In this document: positions 47,732 to 59,808 of the stretch, one piece after another
Numbering within the stretch: position 1 is the first letter of the stretch
Layout of the letters: each line of letters opens with the position of its first letter
Assembly: GCF_004920405.1 (NCBI RefSeq)
Contig: NZ_RFLV01000002.1
Location: 372,001-436,000, forward strand
DNA from: Pseudomonas leptonychotis
GTDB lineage: Bacteria; Pseudomonadota; Gammaproteobacteria; Pseudomonadales; Pseudomonadaceae
Reading direction: 5' to 3'
Length of the DNA stretch: 64,000 nucleotides
The notes under the pieces: model-generated
What the model saw: the letters and a program-made list of their open reading frames with translations, nothing else
Databases searched by the model: none
Told to the model about the DNA's origin: nothing
Position numbers and translations under genes: made by a program

Positions 47732-48022
47732 GTGCAAAAGCCATTCACCTATGCCCTGCTTCTCGCCGCCATGCTCGGCCTGGCAGCTTGCGAGAAAACC
47801 CCGGAAGACAAAGTAGAGTCGGCCAAGGAGTCCGCTGCTGAGGCCATGGAATCCATGGGTGATGCCGTTGAAGAAACCGGCGAAGCCATCGAGCAGAAAG
47901 CCGATGAAGTAATGGGCAACGAGCCAACCACTGGCGAGAAAATTCAAGACGCTGCCGATGATGCGGCTGACGGCATGGAAGATGCCGGTGATGAACTCAA
48001 GGATGCGGTTGACGGCCAATAA
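47732..48022 (+). CDS. Small acidic lipoprotein
   Basis: A 96-residue protein with a lipobox (LGLAAC, Cys near residue 20) and a mature part that is helical and very acidic, rich in Glu, Asp and Ala: a long amphipathic run (KVESAKESAAEAMESMGDA) with a repeated GDAVEETGEAIEQKAD pattern. This resembles small LEA-like or stress lipoproteins. A GTG start at 47732 is set by AAGGAG eight bases upstream; an upstream ATG at 47702 lacks one. A strong terminator follows. Function unknown. Confidence 0.85.
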   Translation: MQKPFTYALLLAAMLGLAACEKTPEDKVESAKESAAEAMESMGDAVEETGEAIEQKADEVMGNEPTTGEKIQDAADDAADGMEDAGDELKDAVDGQ

Positions 48023-48038
48023 GCCTTTCAGCTGAAAC

Positions 48039-48069
48039 AAAAAAGGCCCGCACATTGCGGGCCTTTTTT
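48039..48069. terminator. Bidirectional terminator between the acidic lipoprotein and MAPEG genes
   Basis: A 13-base-pair stem (AAAAAAGGCCCGC / GCGGGCCTTTTTT) with a 5-base loop. It follows the lipoprotein stop on plus and the MAPEG stop (48083) on minus, with T runs on both. Confidence 0.9.
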
Positions 48070-48082
48070 TATTTCTAGCCGA

Positions 48083-48475
48083 TTAAAGCGCCGGAGTGAG
48101 CATCAGCAGCAGGCTGCATACTAAGCCCACAACCCAGACCACACTGCGCTGCCAATGCAGGTCAGCCCAATAGAAAAACAGATACAGCACCCGCGCCACC
48201 ACAAACGTTACCGCCAGCACGTCCACCACAATGCCGTGGCTATTGGTCACATGGGCCATCAGCACACCAACGGCAAACAACGGAAATGCTTCAAAACTAT
48301 TCAGATGTGCGGCCAACGCTCGCGCACCAAAGCCCGTCAAACGCGCTTGCTGAGCACGCGGATGGTGGTTGTCATAGCGCCCATCACCCTCCTTCGCCAT
48401 GGCTTTGGCCACCGGTGCTTTGGCTATGAAAATCAATAATGCGCTGATAAAGATGCACCAGAACGGGATACTCAT
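48083..48475 (-). CDS. MAPEG family membrane protein
   Basis: A 130-residue protein with four hydrophobic segments and the MAPEG signature (RAQQARLTGFGARALAAHLNSFEAFPLF, in which the NxFE-like region is present). MAPEG proteins are membrane-bound glutathione S-transferase relatives; the short bacterial type has no proven activity. The ATG overlaps the DUF599 stop by four bases. Confidence 0.9.
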   Translation of the reverse strand: MSIPFWCIFISALLIFIAKAPVAKAMAKEGDGRYDNHHPRAQQARLTGFGARALAAHLNSFEAFPLFAVGVLMAHVTNSHGIVVDVLAVTFVVARVLYLFFYWADLHWQRSVVWVVGLVCSLLLMLTPAL

Positions 48476-49206
48476 TCGCTTTTCTCCTTGGGCGATTCAA
48501 ACGCCGGGGTTTGGGTATAGACCATCACTTCCAACACATCCGAATGAAACTCGCGGCGGTACAACACCAATACCACACCGGTGCTGACCAGCATGAAAAA
48601 CCAAGGGTTGATAAACCAGGCCAGGGTCGCCATGCCGAAGTAATAGGCACGTAGCCCCTGGTTGAACTGGTTAGCCGCCATCGAAATCACCCGCGCGGTA
48701 CGCTCGGCAAAGGCCTTGCGCTCTTGTTCGGTGACGTGGCGCTCACCAATCATCGGCGCAGAGCCCACTAACACGGCCGAGAAGTTGTACTGACGCATGC
48801 ACCAGCTGAAGGTAAAGAAGGCGTAGACGAACACCACCCCCAGACACAACAACTTCACCTCGGACAGCTCACGACTGGCCGCCTGCACAAAGGGCAGATC
48901 AGCCAGCAGCGAAACCGCGCGATCAGAGGCGCCAAGCACGGTGAGAATACCGGCGAGGATGATCAGTGTGCTGGAGGCAAAGAACGACGCATTGCGTTCA
49001 AGGTTGCCAATCACATTGGCATCAGCGATACGGTTGTCGCGCAACAGCATGCGGCGCATCCAATCTTCACGGTACAGGTGCAATACACTCGCCAAACAGG
49101 GTGTGGTCCTGCCTTTAGCCTGGGCATAACGGGTGTATCCAGCCCAACACAACACAAACCACAGAACGGCCAGCAAATGCGGCAGGTAGTAATCACTGAT
49201 CAGCAT
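48472..49206 (-). CDS. DUF599 membrane protein
   Basis: A 244-residue membrane protein with about four hydrophobic segments (residues 7-25, 73-90, 115-135, 192-222). The conserved pieces are MRRMLLRDNRIADANVIGNLERNASFFASS and FSWCMRQYNFS, which define DUF599. It is first of a two-gene unit with MAPEG. Function unknown. Confidence 0.9.
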   Translation of the reverse strand: MLISDYYLPHLLAVLWFVLCWAGYTRYAQAKGRTTPCLASVLHLYREDWMRRMLLRDNRIADANVIGNLERNASFFASSTLIILAGILTVLGASDRAVSLLADLPFVQAASRELSEVKLLCLGVVFVYAFFTFSWCMRQYNFSAVLVGSAPMIGERHVTEQERKAFAERTARVISMAANQFNQGLRAYYFGMATLAWFINPWFFMLVSTGVVLVLYRREFHSDVLEVMVYTQTPAFESPKEKSE

Positions 49207-49264
49207 GCAAACTCCTTGTTAACCTGCGCCGATTATAGACAGGCCTGGCTTTCAGCTGGCCAAC

Positions 49265-49290
49265 AAAAAGGCCGCTCAATGAGCGGCCTT
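49265..49290 (-). terminator. brnQ: Rho-independent terminator of brnQ
   Basis: On the minus strand a 10-base-pair stem (AAGGCCGCTC / GAGCGGCCTT) with a 3-base loop leads into TTTTTG, about 30 bases after the brnQ stop. Confidence 0.88.
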
Positions 49291-49320
49291 GGGGAACCAG
49301 TGAAAGGTAAACCGCAGAAC

Positions 49321-50634
49321 TTAGACTACGACGGTTTTCGGCGCGCCCAGCACGCGATCCACTACAGCAGCCAGAACCAAGGTCAGCAGCACCGGCCATA
49401 ACCAGCCAAGGCTCTGGTCTGCTAATGGCAACTGGCTAAAGAAGCTTGGGATCAGCGCCTTGCCGCCCGCTGCGGCAATCCCGTCAACCAGACCAAACAC
49501 CAAGGTCACCGTCATCACCGGGCGAAACACCCGCGGCGACGAACACCACAGATCATCCAGCAGACTCAGCGCCACCAACACGATTGCTAGCGGGTACAAA
49601 CCTACCAGCACCGGAATCGAGAAGCTGATCAATTGAGTCAACCCCTGGTTAGCTACCAGCAGACTGAACAGACCGAAGGTGATCACCACCGCACGGTAAG
49701 AAACTGGCAACAGGCTGCTGAAGAACTCACCACAGGCCGTCAGCAAACCCACAGCGGTAGTTAGACAGGCCAGGGTAATCACCACGGCCAGTAGCAGGCT
49801 GCCGGCGGTGCCGAAGGTGTGCTGCACATAGGCGGTGAGAACCTGAACGCCATTCTGTGCTTCACCGGCAATCTCCTGACTGGTTGCGCCCAGATAGAAC
49901 AGCGCCAGATACACCAGTGACAGACCAACTGCAGCGATCAGGCCGGCAATCACCGAGTAGCGGGTAATCAGCTTGCCATCGGTCACGCCATGGTCACGTA
50001 TTGCGGTGGCAATCACGATGCCGAACACCAGTGCACCGAGGGTATCCATGGTCAGGTAGCCCTGCAGAAAACCCTGCACAAAAGGCGCGCTCTGATAATC
50101 CGGCGCAACCTGGCCGATCTCCCCTGCCGGAACCAGCAGCGCTGCGCCGCCCAATACCAACAGCGCCGCCAGCAGCACCGGGGTGATGTACTTGCCGATG
50201 CGGTCAACCAGTTGCCCAGGGTTGAGAGACAGAAACAGCACGGCGGCAAAGTAGGCCAAGGTATAGAGCAGCAACGCCGTGCTGCTATTACCACTGAACG
50301 GCGCGACGCCCATCTCGAACGACACCACCGCCGTGCGCGGCGTGGCAAACAGCGGGCCGATGGCCAGGTAAACCGCTACCGCAAATAGCACCCCGGCACG
50401 CTTGCCCAGCGGCGCGGTCAACAGCGCCATGCCACCGCCAACGCGCGCCAAGGCGACGATGGTTAGTAGCGGCAAGCCGACACCTGTGAGCAGGAAACCC
50501 AGCGCTGCCAGGCCAATATTTTCACCCGCCGCCATGCCGGCAATGGGTGGAAAGATGATGTTACCGGCGCCGAGGAACAGCGCAAACGTCATAAAACCGA
50601 GGGCCAGGAGATCCGAGCCTTTCAAACGAGTCAT
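49321..50634 (-). CDS. brnQ: Branched-chain amino acid:cation symporter (BrnQ/BraB)
   Basis: A 437-residue inner-membrane carrier with about 12 hydrophobic segments. The N-terminal ALGFMTFALFLGAGNIIFPP is the family signature. It imports leucine, isoleucine and valine together with Na+ (as described for P. aeruginosa BraB, which has the same length and also lies beside sucD as far as I recall). The ATG at 50634 is chosen because the signature begins there; the frame to 50739 is a shadow extension. A hairpin occupies the leader. Confidence 0.94.
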   Translation of the reverse strand: MTRLKGSDLLALGFMTFALFLGAGNIIFPPIAGMAAGENIGLAALGFLLTGVGLPLLTIVALARVGGGMALLTAPLGKRAGVLFAVAVYLAIGPLFATPRTAVVSFEMGVAPFSGNSSTALLLYTLAYFAAVLFLSLNPGQLVDRIGKYITPVLLAALLVLGGAALLVPAGEIGQVAPDYQSAPFVQGFLQGYLTMDTLGALVFGIVIATAIRDHGVTDGKLITRYSVIAGLIAAVGLSLVYLALFYLGATSQEIAGEAQNGVQVLTAYVQHTFGTAGSLLLAVVITLACLTTAVGLLTACGEFFSSLLPVSYRAVVITFGLFSLLVANQGLTQLISFSIPVLVGLYPLAIVLVALSLLDDLWCSSPRVFRPVMTVTLVFGLVDGIAAAGGKALIPSFFSQLPLADQSLGWLWPVLLTLVLAAVVDRVLGAPKTVVV

Positions 50635-50688
50635 AGAAGGGAATACCACAGGCAGAAAGTTGGAAGTTGAAAACCGAAAGTTCCGAGG

Positions 50689-50712
50689 GTTTCCCGATGG
50701 ATCGGGGGAAAC
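50689..50712. repeat. Inverted repeat in the brnQ leader region
   Basis: GTTTCCCGAT pairs with ATCGGGGGAAAC, with a two-base bulge and a GG turn, about 55-78 bases before the brnQ ATG. No leader peptide rich in Leu/Ile/Val codons is visible, so an attenuator is not claimed. Confidence 0.45.
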
Positions 50713-50889
50713 GTCACCCAGCCGGTTAAGCGGGGCCACTGCAGCACCCTGGGCCGCTTATGGCGGAGCAGGTGCTAATAGTTGCAAGCCTAACTAAATT
50801 GACGCAGCAGCGGCACTGACACAGGTCAGGCTGTCGGGCTGGTGCAAAAAGCTGTCGCATCGGCAACAGTTCATCCCAGGCCGCAATAA

Positions 50890-50915
50890 AAAAGGCCACC
50901 CGAAGGTGGCCTTTT
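50890..50915 (-). terminator. sucD: Rho-independent terminator of sucCD
   Basis: On the minus strand an 11-base-pair stem (AAAAGGCCACC / GGTGGCCTTTT) closed by a TTCG loop, then a run of T residues, 16 bases after the sucD stop. It ends the long TCA cluster. Confidence 0.92.
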
Positions 50916-50931
50916 CTCAGATCAAAAAGCC

Positions 50932-51818
50932 TTAGGCTTTTTTCACTTCCCAACCGGTCAGCTCGGCCAAGGCCTTACCGATGTCAGCCAGGGAACGCAC
51001 GGTTTTCACACCAGCGTCTTGCAGGGCTGCGAACTTCTCGTCTGCAGTACCCTTGCCACCGGAGATGATTGCACCGGCGTGACCCATACGCTTGCCAGGA
51101 GGCGCAGTAACGCCGGCAATGTAGGACACAACTGGCTTGGTCACGTTAGCCTTGATGTAAGCAGCGGCTTCTTCTTCAGCCGAACCGCCGATCTCGCCAA
51201 TCATTACGATTGCTTCGGTCTTCGGGTCTTCCTGGAACAGCTTCAGGATGTCGATGAAGTTGGAGCCTGGAATCGGGTCACCACCGATGCCGACGCAGGT
51301 GGACTGACCAAAACCAGCGTCAGTGGTCTGCTTAACAGCTTCGTAAGTCAGGGTGCCGGAACGCGACACGATGCCTACTTTGCCTGGCAGGTGAATGTGA
51401 CCTGGCATGATACCGATCTTGCACTCGCCCGGGGTGATAACGCCTGGGCAGTTAGGGCCGATCAGGACCACACCCAACTCGTCACACTTGACCTTGGCTT
51501 CGAGCATATCGATGGTTGCGATGCCTTCGGTGATGCAGACGATCAGCTTGATGCCGCCCATGGCCGCTTCAAGGATCGAGTCCTTGCAGAACGGAGCAGG
51601 AACGTAGATCACGCTGGCTGTCGCGCCAGTCTGCTCAACGGCTTCACGCACGGTGTTGAACACCGGCAGATTCAGGTGAGTAGTGCCACCTTTACCTGGA
51701 GTCACGCCGCCAACCATTTTGGTGCCGTAGGCAATGGCTTGCTCGGAGTGGAAAGTACCTTGCGAGCCGGTGAAGCCCTGGCAGATAACTTTGGTGTCTT
51801 TATTGATCAGGACGCTCA

Positions 51819-51819
<1 letters not shown>
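50932..51819 (-). CDS. sucD: Succinyl-CoA synthetase alpha subunit
   Basis: A 295-residue subunit that carries the phospho-histidine intermediate and binds CoA. The active-site His247 lies in KRMGHAGAI; the N-terminal CoA domain begins [20 protein letters not shown]; the [11 protein letters not shown] loop contacts phosphate. With SucC it converts succinyl-CoA to succinate with formation of ATP (or GTP). Its ATG overlaps the sucC stop by one base (TAATG). Confidence 0.98.
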
Positions 51820-52985
<1,166 letters not shown>

Positions 52986-53033
52986 GCTTATCTACCGTCT
53001 TCGTTTAGGTATTGCGCATACGGTGCTGCACTT

Positions 53034-53048
53034 GTGGTGCCGCACCAC
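53034..53048. repeat. Short hairpin between lpdG and sucC
   Basis: GTGGT pairs with ACCAC around a GCCGC loop in the 212-base lpdG-sucC gap, about 50-65 bases upstream of the sucC ATG. It has no T run. It could be a processing or folding element, or chance. Confidence 0.4.
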
Positions 53049-53145
53049 CTGTGACTGCTTCTGGAGCAATCCGACCGAAGTTCCGCGCAGCAACCTGAGT
53101 TGTACACGGGCAGACGGCCGTGGTTCTTCTTCCTGTTGAGCTGCA

Positions 53146-53174
53146 CCTTCACCGGTACACAACGCCGGTGAAGG
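53146..53174. repeat. Longer hairpin between lpdG and sucC
   Basis: A perfect 10-base-pair inverted repeat (CCTTCACCGG / CCGGTGAAGG) with a 9-base loop, 24 bases after the lpdG stop. There is no T tract, so it is not a typical terminator; a stabilising or partial-termination role for the sucAB-lpdG part of the message is possible. Confidence 0.6.
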
Positions 53175-53197
53175 CATCCGCTCAAACAAACAACGAC

Positions 53198-54700
<1,503 letters not shown>

Positions 54701-55924
54701 TTAGATGTCCAGCAGCAGGCGCGCAGGATCTTCCAGCAAGTTTTTGATAGTCACCAGGAAGGTCACGGCTTCCTTGCCATCAATCAGGCGGTGGTCATAA
54801 GACAACGCCAGGTACATCATTGGGCGGATCACCACTTGGCCATTGATCGCCATTGGGCGCTGAAGAATGTTGTGCATCCCCAGGATCGCAGCCTGTGGTG
54901 GGTTAACGATCGGCGTCGACATCATCGAGCCAAAGGTACCGCCGTTAGTAATAGTGAAGGTGCCGCCGGTCATGTCGTCGATCGCCAGCTTGCCGTCTTT
55001 GGCTTTCTTGCCAAAGGTGGCGATGCCGTTCTCGATTTCAGCCAGGCTCATCAGCTCAGCATTGCGCAGTACCGGCACAACCAGACCGCGGTCGCTGGAC
55101 ACTGCAACACCGATGTCTGCGTAACCGTGATAGACGATGTCGGTGCCATCAATCGAAGCATTGACCGCCGGGAAACGCTTGAGCGCCTCGGTAGCCGCCT
55201 TGACGAAGAACGACATAAAGCCCAGACGTACGCCGTTGTGGGTCTTTTCGAACAGGTCCTTGTACTTCGAGCGCAGCGCCATGACTTCAGTCATGTCGAC
55301 TTCGTTGAAGGTGGTCAGCATCGCCATATTGGACTGAGCTTCAACCAGACGCTCAGCCACTTTGGCGCGCAGACGGGTCATCGGCACACGTTTCTCAACG
55401 CGGTCACCGGCAGCCAGCACTGGAGCAGCGGCGGCAGGCGCAGCGGGCTTTGCAGCAACTGCTGCTGGGGCATTCTTCTTGGCTTCAACAGCTGCAACCA
55501 CGTCTTCTTTAGTGACGCGACCACCTTTGCCGGTGCCAGCGATGCTGTTTGGGTCGATACCGTTTTCTTCAGCGATCTTGCGCGCCGCCGGCGAGAGGAT
55601 CTGGTCGTCGCCAGCAGCAGCGGACGAAGCAGCAGCGGCAGGCGCAGCGGCTTGGGCCGCAACAGCAGGTGCCGGAGCAGCAGCACCGCCTTCACTTAAA
55701 GTACCCAGCACTTCATTGCTGAGAACGGTATCGCCTTCATTCTTGACGATTTGCGCGAGGACGCCATCGGCCTCGGCCAGCACTTCGATCACTACTTTGT
55801 CGGTCTCGATGTCGACGATCAATTCGTCGCGCTTGACCGCATCGCCCGGCTTTTTATGCCATGTGGCCACGGTGCCATCGGCAACCGATTCCGGGAAAGT
55901 AGGGGCTTTGATCTCGATAGCCAT
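54701..55924 (-). CDS. sucB: Dihydrolipoyllysine succinyltransferase (E2 of 2-oxoglutarate dehydrogenase)
   Basis: A 407-residue core enzyme. The lipoyl domain occupies about residues 1-78 with Lys43 in [10 protein letters not shown]; an Ala/Pro linker follows; the peripheral-subunit-binding domain is about 110-147 ([15 protein letters not shown]); the catalytic domain ends with [11 protein letters not shown], containing the active-site His and Asp. It transfers the succinyl group from lipoamide to CoA. It sits between sucA and lpdG in the standard order. Confidence 0.98.
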   Translation of the reverse strand: MAIEIKAPTFPESVADGTVATWHKKPGDAVKRDELIVDIETDKVVIEVLAEADGVLAQIVKNEGDTVLSNEVLGTLSEGGAAAPAPAVAAQAAAPAAAASSAAAGDDQILSPAARKIAEENGIDPNSIAGTGKGGRVTKEDVVAAVEAKKNAPAAVAAKPAAPAAAAPVLAAGDRVEKRVPMTRLRAKVAERLVEAQSNMAMLTTFNEVDMTEVMALRSKYKDLFEKTHNGVRLGFMSFFVKAATEALKRFPAVNASIDGTDIVYHGYADIGVAVSSDRGLVVPVLRNAELMSLAEIENGIATFGKKAKDGKLAIDDMTGGTFTITNGGTFGSMMSTPIVNPPQAAILGMHNILQRPMAINGQVVIRPMMYLALSYDHRLIDGKEAVTFLVTIKNLLEDPARLLLDI

Positions 55925-55993
55925 TGTCTGTGGTTCCTTAAATTCGGTTTCTTCTAGCAGGCGGCCCTGTTGGCCGCCTGTTGCGCGAAGGCG

Positions 55994-58825
55994 TTAAACA
56001 GTAAAGGCGTCTTGCAGGAGTTTTTCCTGCTGTTCAGCGTGCAGCGATGCATAACCACAAGCAGGTGCAGCAGAGGCATCACGACCGGCGTACTCAAGGA
56101 ACAGCGTTTTCTTGTGCGCTGTCGCCACGCGACGCATGTGATGCTGACTGCAGTACCAAGCGCCCTGGTTCATCGGCTCTTCCTGACACCAGACGATGTG
56201 CTTGAGGTTCTTGTAGGGAGCCAAGGCCTCATTCAAATCATCCTCTGGGAACGGATAAAGCTGCTCGATACGCACGATGGCGATGTCTTCACGACCTTCG
56301 TTCCGGCGTTTTTCCAACAAGTCGTAGTAGACCTTGCCGCTGCACAGCACCAAACGATCAACTTTCTTCGGGTCGATGCTATCGATCTCAGGAATCACCG
56401 TCTGGAACGAGCCTTCAGCCAGATCTTCCAGGGTCGAGATAGCCAATTTGTGGCGTAGCAGTGACTTCGGCGTCAATACGACCAATGGCTTGCGCAGTGG
56501 GCGAATCACCTGACGGCGCAGCAAGTGGTAGATCTGGGCAGGCGTTGTTGGCACGGCAACCTGCATGTTGTGCTCGGCGCACAGCTGCAGATAACGCTCC
56601 AAACGTGCCGAGCTGTGCTCAGGCCCCTGCCCTTCATAACCGTGTGGCAACAGCATGGTCAGACCGCATAGACGACCCCACTTATGCTCACCACTGGAAA
56701 TAAATTGATCGAACACCACCTGAGCACCGTTGGCGAAGTCGCCGAACTGAGCTTCCCAAATCACCAACGATTGTGGCTGGGTAGTGGCATAGCCATATTC
56801 GAACGCCAGCACGGCTTCTTCAGAAAGGAAGGAGTCGTACAGGTCAAACTTAGGCTGAGCGGCATACAGGTTCTGCAACGGCAGATGCGTGCCGGCGTCC
56901 TTCTGGTTGTGCAATACCGCATGACGGTGCGAGAAGGTGCCACGGCCAATATCCTGACCGGTCATGCGGATCGGATGGCCTTCAAACAACAGGGTCGCAT
57001 ACGCCATGGTTTCGGCGTAACCCCAGTTGATTGGCAACGCGCCGACCCCCATTTTCTGGCGGTCTTCGAGGATTTTGGCAACCTGACGTTGAACCACAAA
57101 CCCTTCAGGAATTTCCAATAGTTTATTGGACAACTCTTGTAAGGTTTTCAGCTCAAAGCGGGTGTCGTGACGCGCAGTCCAGGCATGCCCCAAGTACGGG
57201 CGCCAATCGACGAACAACTCTTTGTTCGGCTCTTTTACCAGACTCTTGACCACATGCTGACCGTTATCCAGCGCGGTGCGGTACTCGTCAATTTTGGCCT
57301 GCACCTCATCCGCCGACTGACGCGCAGCACCAGTCAGCACTTCAGCATAAAGCTCACGGGTGGTGCGCTGCTTGGTGATTTGCTGATACATGATCGGCTG
57401 AGTGCCGCTCGGCTCGTCGGCCTCGTTGTGGCCGCGACGGCGGTAGCAAACCAAGTCAATCACCACATCACGCTTGTACTGCATGCGGTAATCGACAGCC
57501 AGCTGGGTCACAAACAACACTGCTTCTGGATCGTCACCGTTAACGTGCAGGATCGGCGCCTGAATCATCTTCGCCACATCGGTGCAGTACTCGGTGGAGC
57601 GCGAGTCCAGCGGATTGCTGATGGTGAAGCCAACCTGGTTGTTGATCACGATATGGATGGTGCCGCCCGTTTTGAAGCCACGGGTCTGCGACATCTGGAA
57701 GGTTTCCATAACCACACCCTGACCGGCGAATGCCGCGTCACCGTGCAGGGAAACCGGCAGTACCTTCTCACCAGCTGCGTCGTTACGACGATCCTGACGG
57801 GCACGTACCGAACCCTCCACCACCGGCGATACGATCTCCAAGTGCGACGGGTTGAACGCCATCGCCAAGTGCACTTCGCCGCCAGCGGTCATCACGTTGG
57901 AGGAGAAACCCTGGTGGTATTTCACGTCACCGGAGGACAAGCCCTCGGTTTTCTTGCCTTCGAACTCGTCGAACAGGTCGCGCGGGTTCTTACCGAAGGT
58001 GTTGACCAGCACGTTGAGACGGCCACGGTGGGCCATGCCGATGACGATTTCCTTGGTGCCGTAGGAGCCGGAACGCTGGATCACTTCATCAAGCAGCGGA
58101 ATTAGGCTCTCGCCGCCTTCCAGACCAAAACGCTTGGTGCCCGGGTATTTGGTGCCCAGGTACTTTTCCAGGCCTTCAGCGGCGGTTAGACGCTCAAGCA
58201 AGTGGCTCTGCATTTCAACAGAGATTTGCGGACGACCGCGTACGCTTTCCAAACGCTGCTGGAACCAGCTGCGCTGCTCGGAATCAACGATATGGGTGAA
58301 CTCGGCACCAATGGTGCGGCAATATGTCTGCTGCAACGCATCGTGAATTTCGCGCAGAGTAGCCTCTTCCTTACCAATGAACAGCCCACCGGTACGGAAG
58401 GTGGTGTCCAGGTCGGCATCGGTCAGACCATAGTGATTGATTGCCAGATCAGCCGGCGCAGGACGTTGCCAAAGGCCAAGCGGATCGAGCTGGGCAGCCT
58501 GATGGCCACGCATGCGATAAGCCTGAATCAGGCGCAGCACTTCGACTTGCTTCTTCTCGTGCTCACTGCTCACGCTGCCAGCGGATACCGGCTGGGCACG
58601 ACGCTGATTTTTAGCAAGCAGGACGAAATGATCGCGAACCGTGGAGTGCGATACGTCTGTGGCAGCGCTGCCGTCAGTCGGCAACTTCTGGAAGTAGGTG
58701 CGCCACTCTTCTGGCACAGCGTTGGGATCGTGCAGGTAAAGCTCATAGAGCTCTTCCACATAGGCAGCGTTACCACCGGATAGGTGGGCACTGTCCCACA
58801 TGCGCTGCATCACGCTTTCTTGCAT
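55994..58825 (-). CDS. sucA: 2-oxoglutarate dehydrogenase E1 component
   Basis: A 943-residue thiamine-diphosphate enzyme that decarboxylates 2-oxoglutarate and succinylates the lipoyl group of SucB. Seen: N-terminal MWDSAHLSGGNAAYVEELYELY, typical of E1o, then IGMAHRGRLNVLVN, the thiamine-diphosphate signature HGDAAFAGQGVV followed by NNQVGFTIS, and CYRRRGHNEADEP. The length fits the family (about 930-945). It is 249 bases downstream of sdhB, a gap that holds small hairpins but no clear terminator. Confidence 0.98.
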   Translation of the reverse strand: MQESVMQRMWDSAHLSGGNAAYVEELYELYLHDPNAVPEEWRTYFQKLPTDGSAATDVSHSTVRDHFVLLAKNQRRAQPVSAGSVSSEHEKKQVEVLRLIQAYRMRGHQAAQLDPLGLWQRPAPADLAINHYGLTDADLDTTFRTGGLFIGKEEATLREIHDALQQTYCRTIGAEFTHIVDSEQRSWFQQRLESVRGRPQISVEMQSHLLERLTAAEGLEKYLGTKYPGTKRFGLEGGESLIPLLDEVIQRSGSYGTKEIVIGMAHRGRLNVLVNTFGKNPRDLFDEFEGKKTEGLSSGDVKYHQGFSSNVMTAGGEVHLAMAFNPSHLEIVSPVVEGSVRARQDRRNDAAGEKVLPVSLHGDAAFAGQGVVMETFQMSQTRGFKTGGTIHIVINNQVGFTISNPLDSRSTEYCTDVAKMIQAPILHVNGDDPEAVLFVTQLAVDYRMQYKRDVVIDLVCYRRRGHNEADEPSGTQPIMYQQITKQRTTRELYAEVLTGAARQSADEVQAKIDEYRTALDNGQHVVKSLVKEPNKELFVDWRPYLGHAWTARHDTRFELKTLQELSNKLLEIPEGFVVQRQVAKILEDRQKMGVGALPINWGYAETMAYATLLFEGHPIRMTGQDIGRGTFSHRHAVLHNQKDAGTHLPLQNLYAAQPKFDLYDSFLSEEAVLAFEYGYATTQPQSLVIWEAQFGDFANGAQVVFDQFISSGEHKWGRLCGLTMLLPHGYEGQGPEHSSARLERYLQLCAEHNMQVAVPTTPAQIYHLLRRQVIRPLRKPLVVLTPKSLLRHKLAISTLEDLAEGSFQTVIPEIDSIDPKKVDRLVLCSGKVYYDLLEKRRNEGREDIAIVRIEQLYPFPEDDLNEALAPYKNLKHIVWCQEEPMNQGAWYCSQHHMRRVATAHKKTLFLEYAGRDASAAPACGYASLHAEQQEKLLQDAFTV

Positions 58826-59074
58826 GCTTGGTCACCCTCGGTAAGGGGACACCACCGGCGAAGAAACCGCACGGCTATTCAGTCCTGAAGCAGCGACTGG
58901 TAAGCCACTACGGATCCCGCAGATAGTCCGGGCACCAGCCCGGATGCCCCTGCTGGTCGTCATATTTTTCAAAGTAGGCACCACCGCTTTGTGAGCAGCA
59001 GCCCTGGCTAAAACCACGACGCTGGGGTTGAAACCAGCGCCGCAGGTGTTACAGGTCTAGCAAACAACCGTGAA
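58826..59074. other. sdhB-sucA intergenic region
   Basis: A 249-base gap with two small hairpins, CCGGGC / GCCCGG near 58930-58945 and CGCTGG / CCAGCG near 59021-59040. No T run is seen. It could carry a sucA promoter or an RNA processing site; I cannot fix either. Confidence 0.45.
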
Positions 59075-59797
59075 TCAGGTACCGCTTTGCAGCAACATGT
59101 TGCGCACGTGACCGATGGCCTTGGTCGGGTTAAGACCTTTAGGGCATACGTTCACGCAGTTCATGATGCCGCGGCAGCGGAACACGCTAAACGGATCATC
59201 CAGAGACGCCAGACGCTCTTCTGTCTTGGTATCACGGCTGTCCGCGAGGAAACGATAGGCCTGCAGCAGTGCCGCTGGGCCGAGAAACTTGTCTGGGTTC
59301 CACCAGAACGACGGGCAGCTGGTGGAGCAGCACGCGCACAAAATGCACTCGTACAAACCGTCCAACTTCTCGCGCTCTTCCGGCGTTTGCAAACGTTCGA
59401 TGGCCGGAGCCGGCGTATCGTTCTGCAAATACGGCTGCACCTTCTCGTACTGCTTGTAGAAGATGCTCATATCAACGACCAAGTCACGAATGACTGGCAG
59501 ACCCGGCAACGGACGAATGACCAGCTTACCGCCTTTAAGGCCGGCCGCTGAAAGCGGCGTGATGCAGGCCAGACCATTCTTACCGTTGATATTCATACCG
59601 TCGGAGCCACATACGCCCTCACGGCAGGAACGACGGTAAGAAAAGCCCTGGTCCTGTTCCTTGATCAGCGCCAGTACATCAAGAACCATAACGTCCTTGC
59701 CACCGGTGTCGACCTGGAAGTCCTGCATAAACGGCGCAGCATCCTGCTCCGGGTTATAACGATAAACGCTTACTTGCAACAGATTGGCTTGCGACAT
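59075..59797 (-). CDS. sdhB: Succinate dehydrogenase iron-sulfur subunit
   Basis: A 240-residue subunit that relays electrons from SdhA to quinone. Cluster ligands: 2Fe-2S Cys58, Cys63, Cys66 and Cys78; 4Fe-4S Cys151, Cys154, Cys157 and the last ligand Cys218; 3Fe-4S Cys161, Cys208 and Cys214. The ATG at 59797 has AAGG about nine bases upstream, whereas a GTG three codons earlier abuts it. It follows sdhA by 11 bases. Confidence 0.97.
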   Translation of the reverse strand: MSQANLLQVSVYRYNPEQDAAPFMQDFQVDTGGKDVMVLDVLALIKEQDQGFSYRRSCREGVCGSDGMNINGKNGLACITPLSAAGLKGGKLVIRPLPGLPVIRDLVVDMSIFYKQYEKVQPYLQNDTPAPAIERLQTPEEREKLDGLYECILCACCSTSCPSFWWNPDKFLGPAALLQAYRFLADSRDTKTEERLASLDDPFSVFRCRGIMNCVNVCPKGLNPTKAIGHVRNMLLQSGT

Positions 59798-59808
59798 ATC
59801 GGCCACCC

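Noticed and set aside
50635..50931. Amino-acid attenuator in the brnQ leader
   Set aside because: A hairpin is present, but no short leader peptide with Leu/Ile/Val codons and no T run after it.
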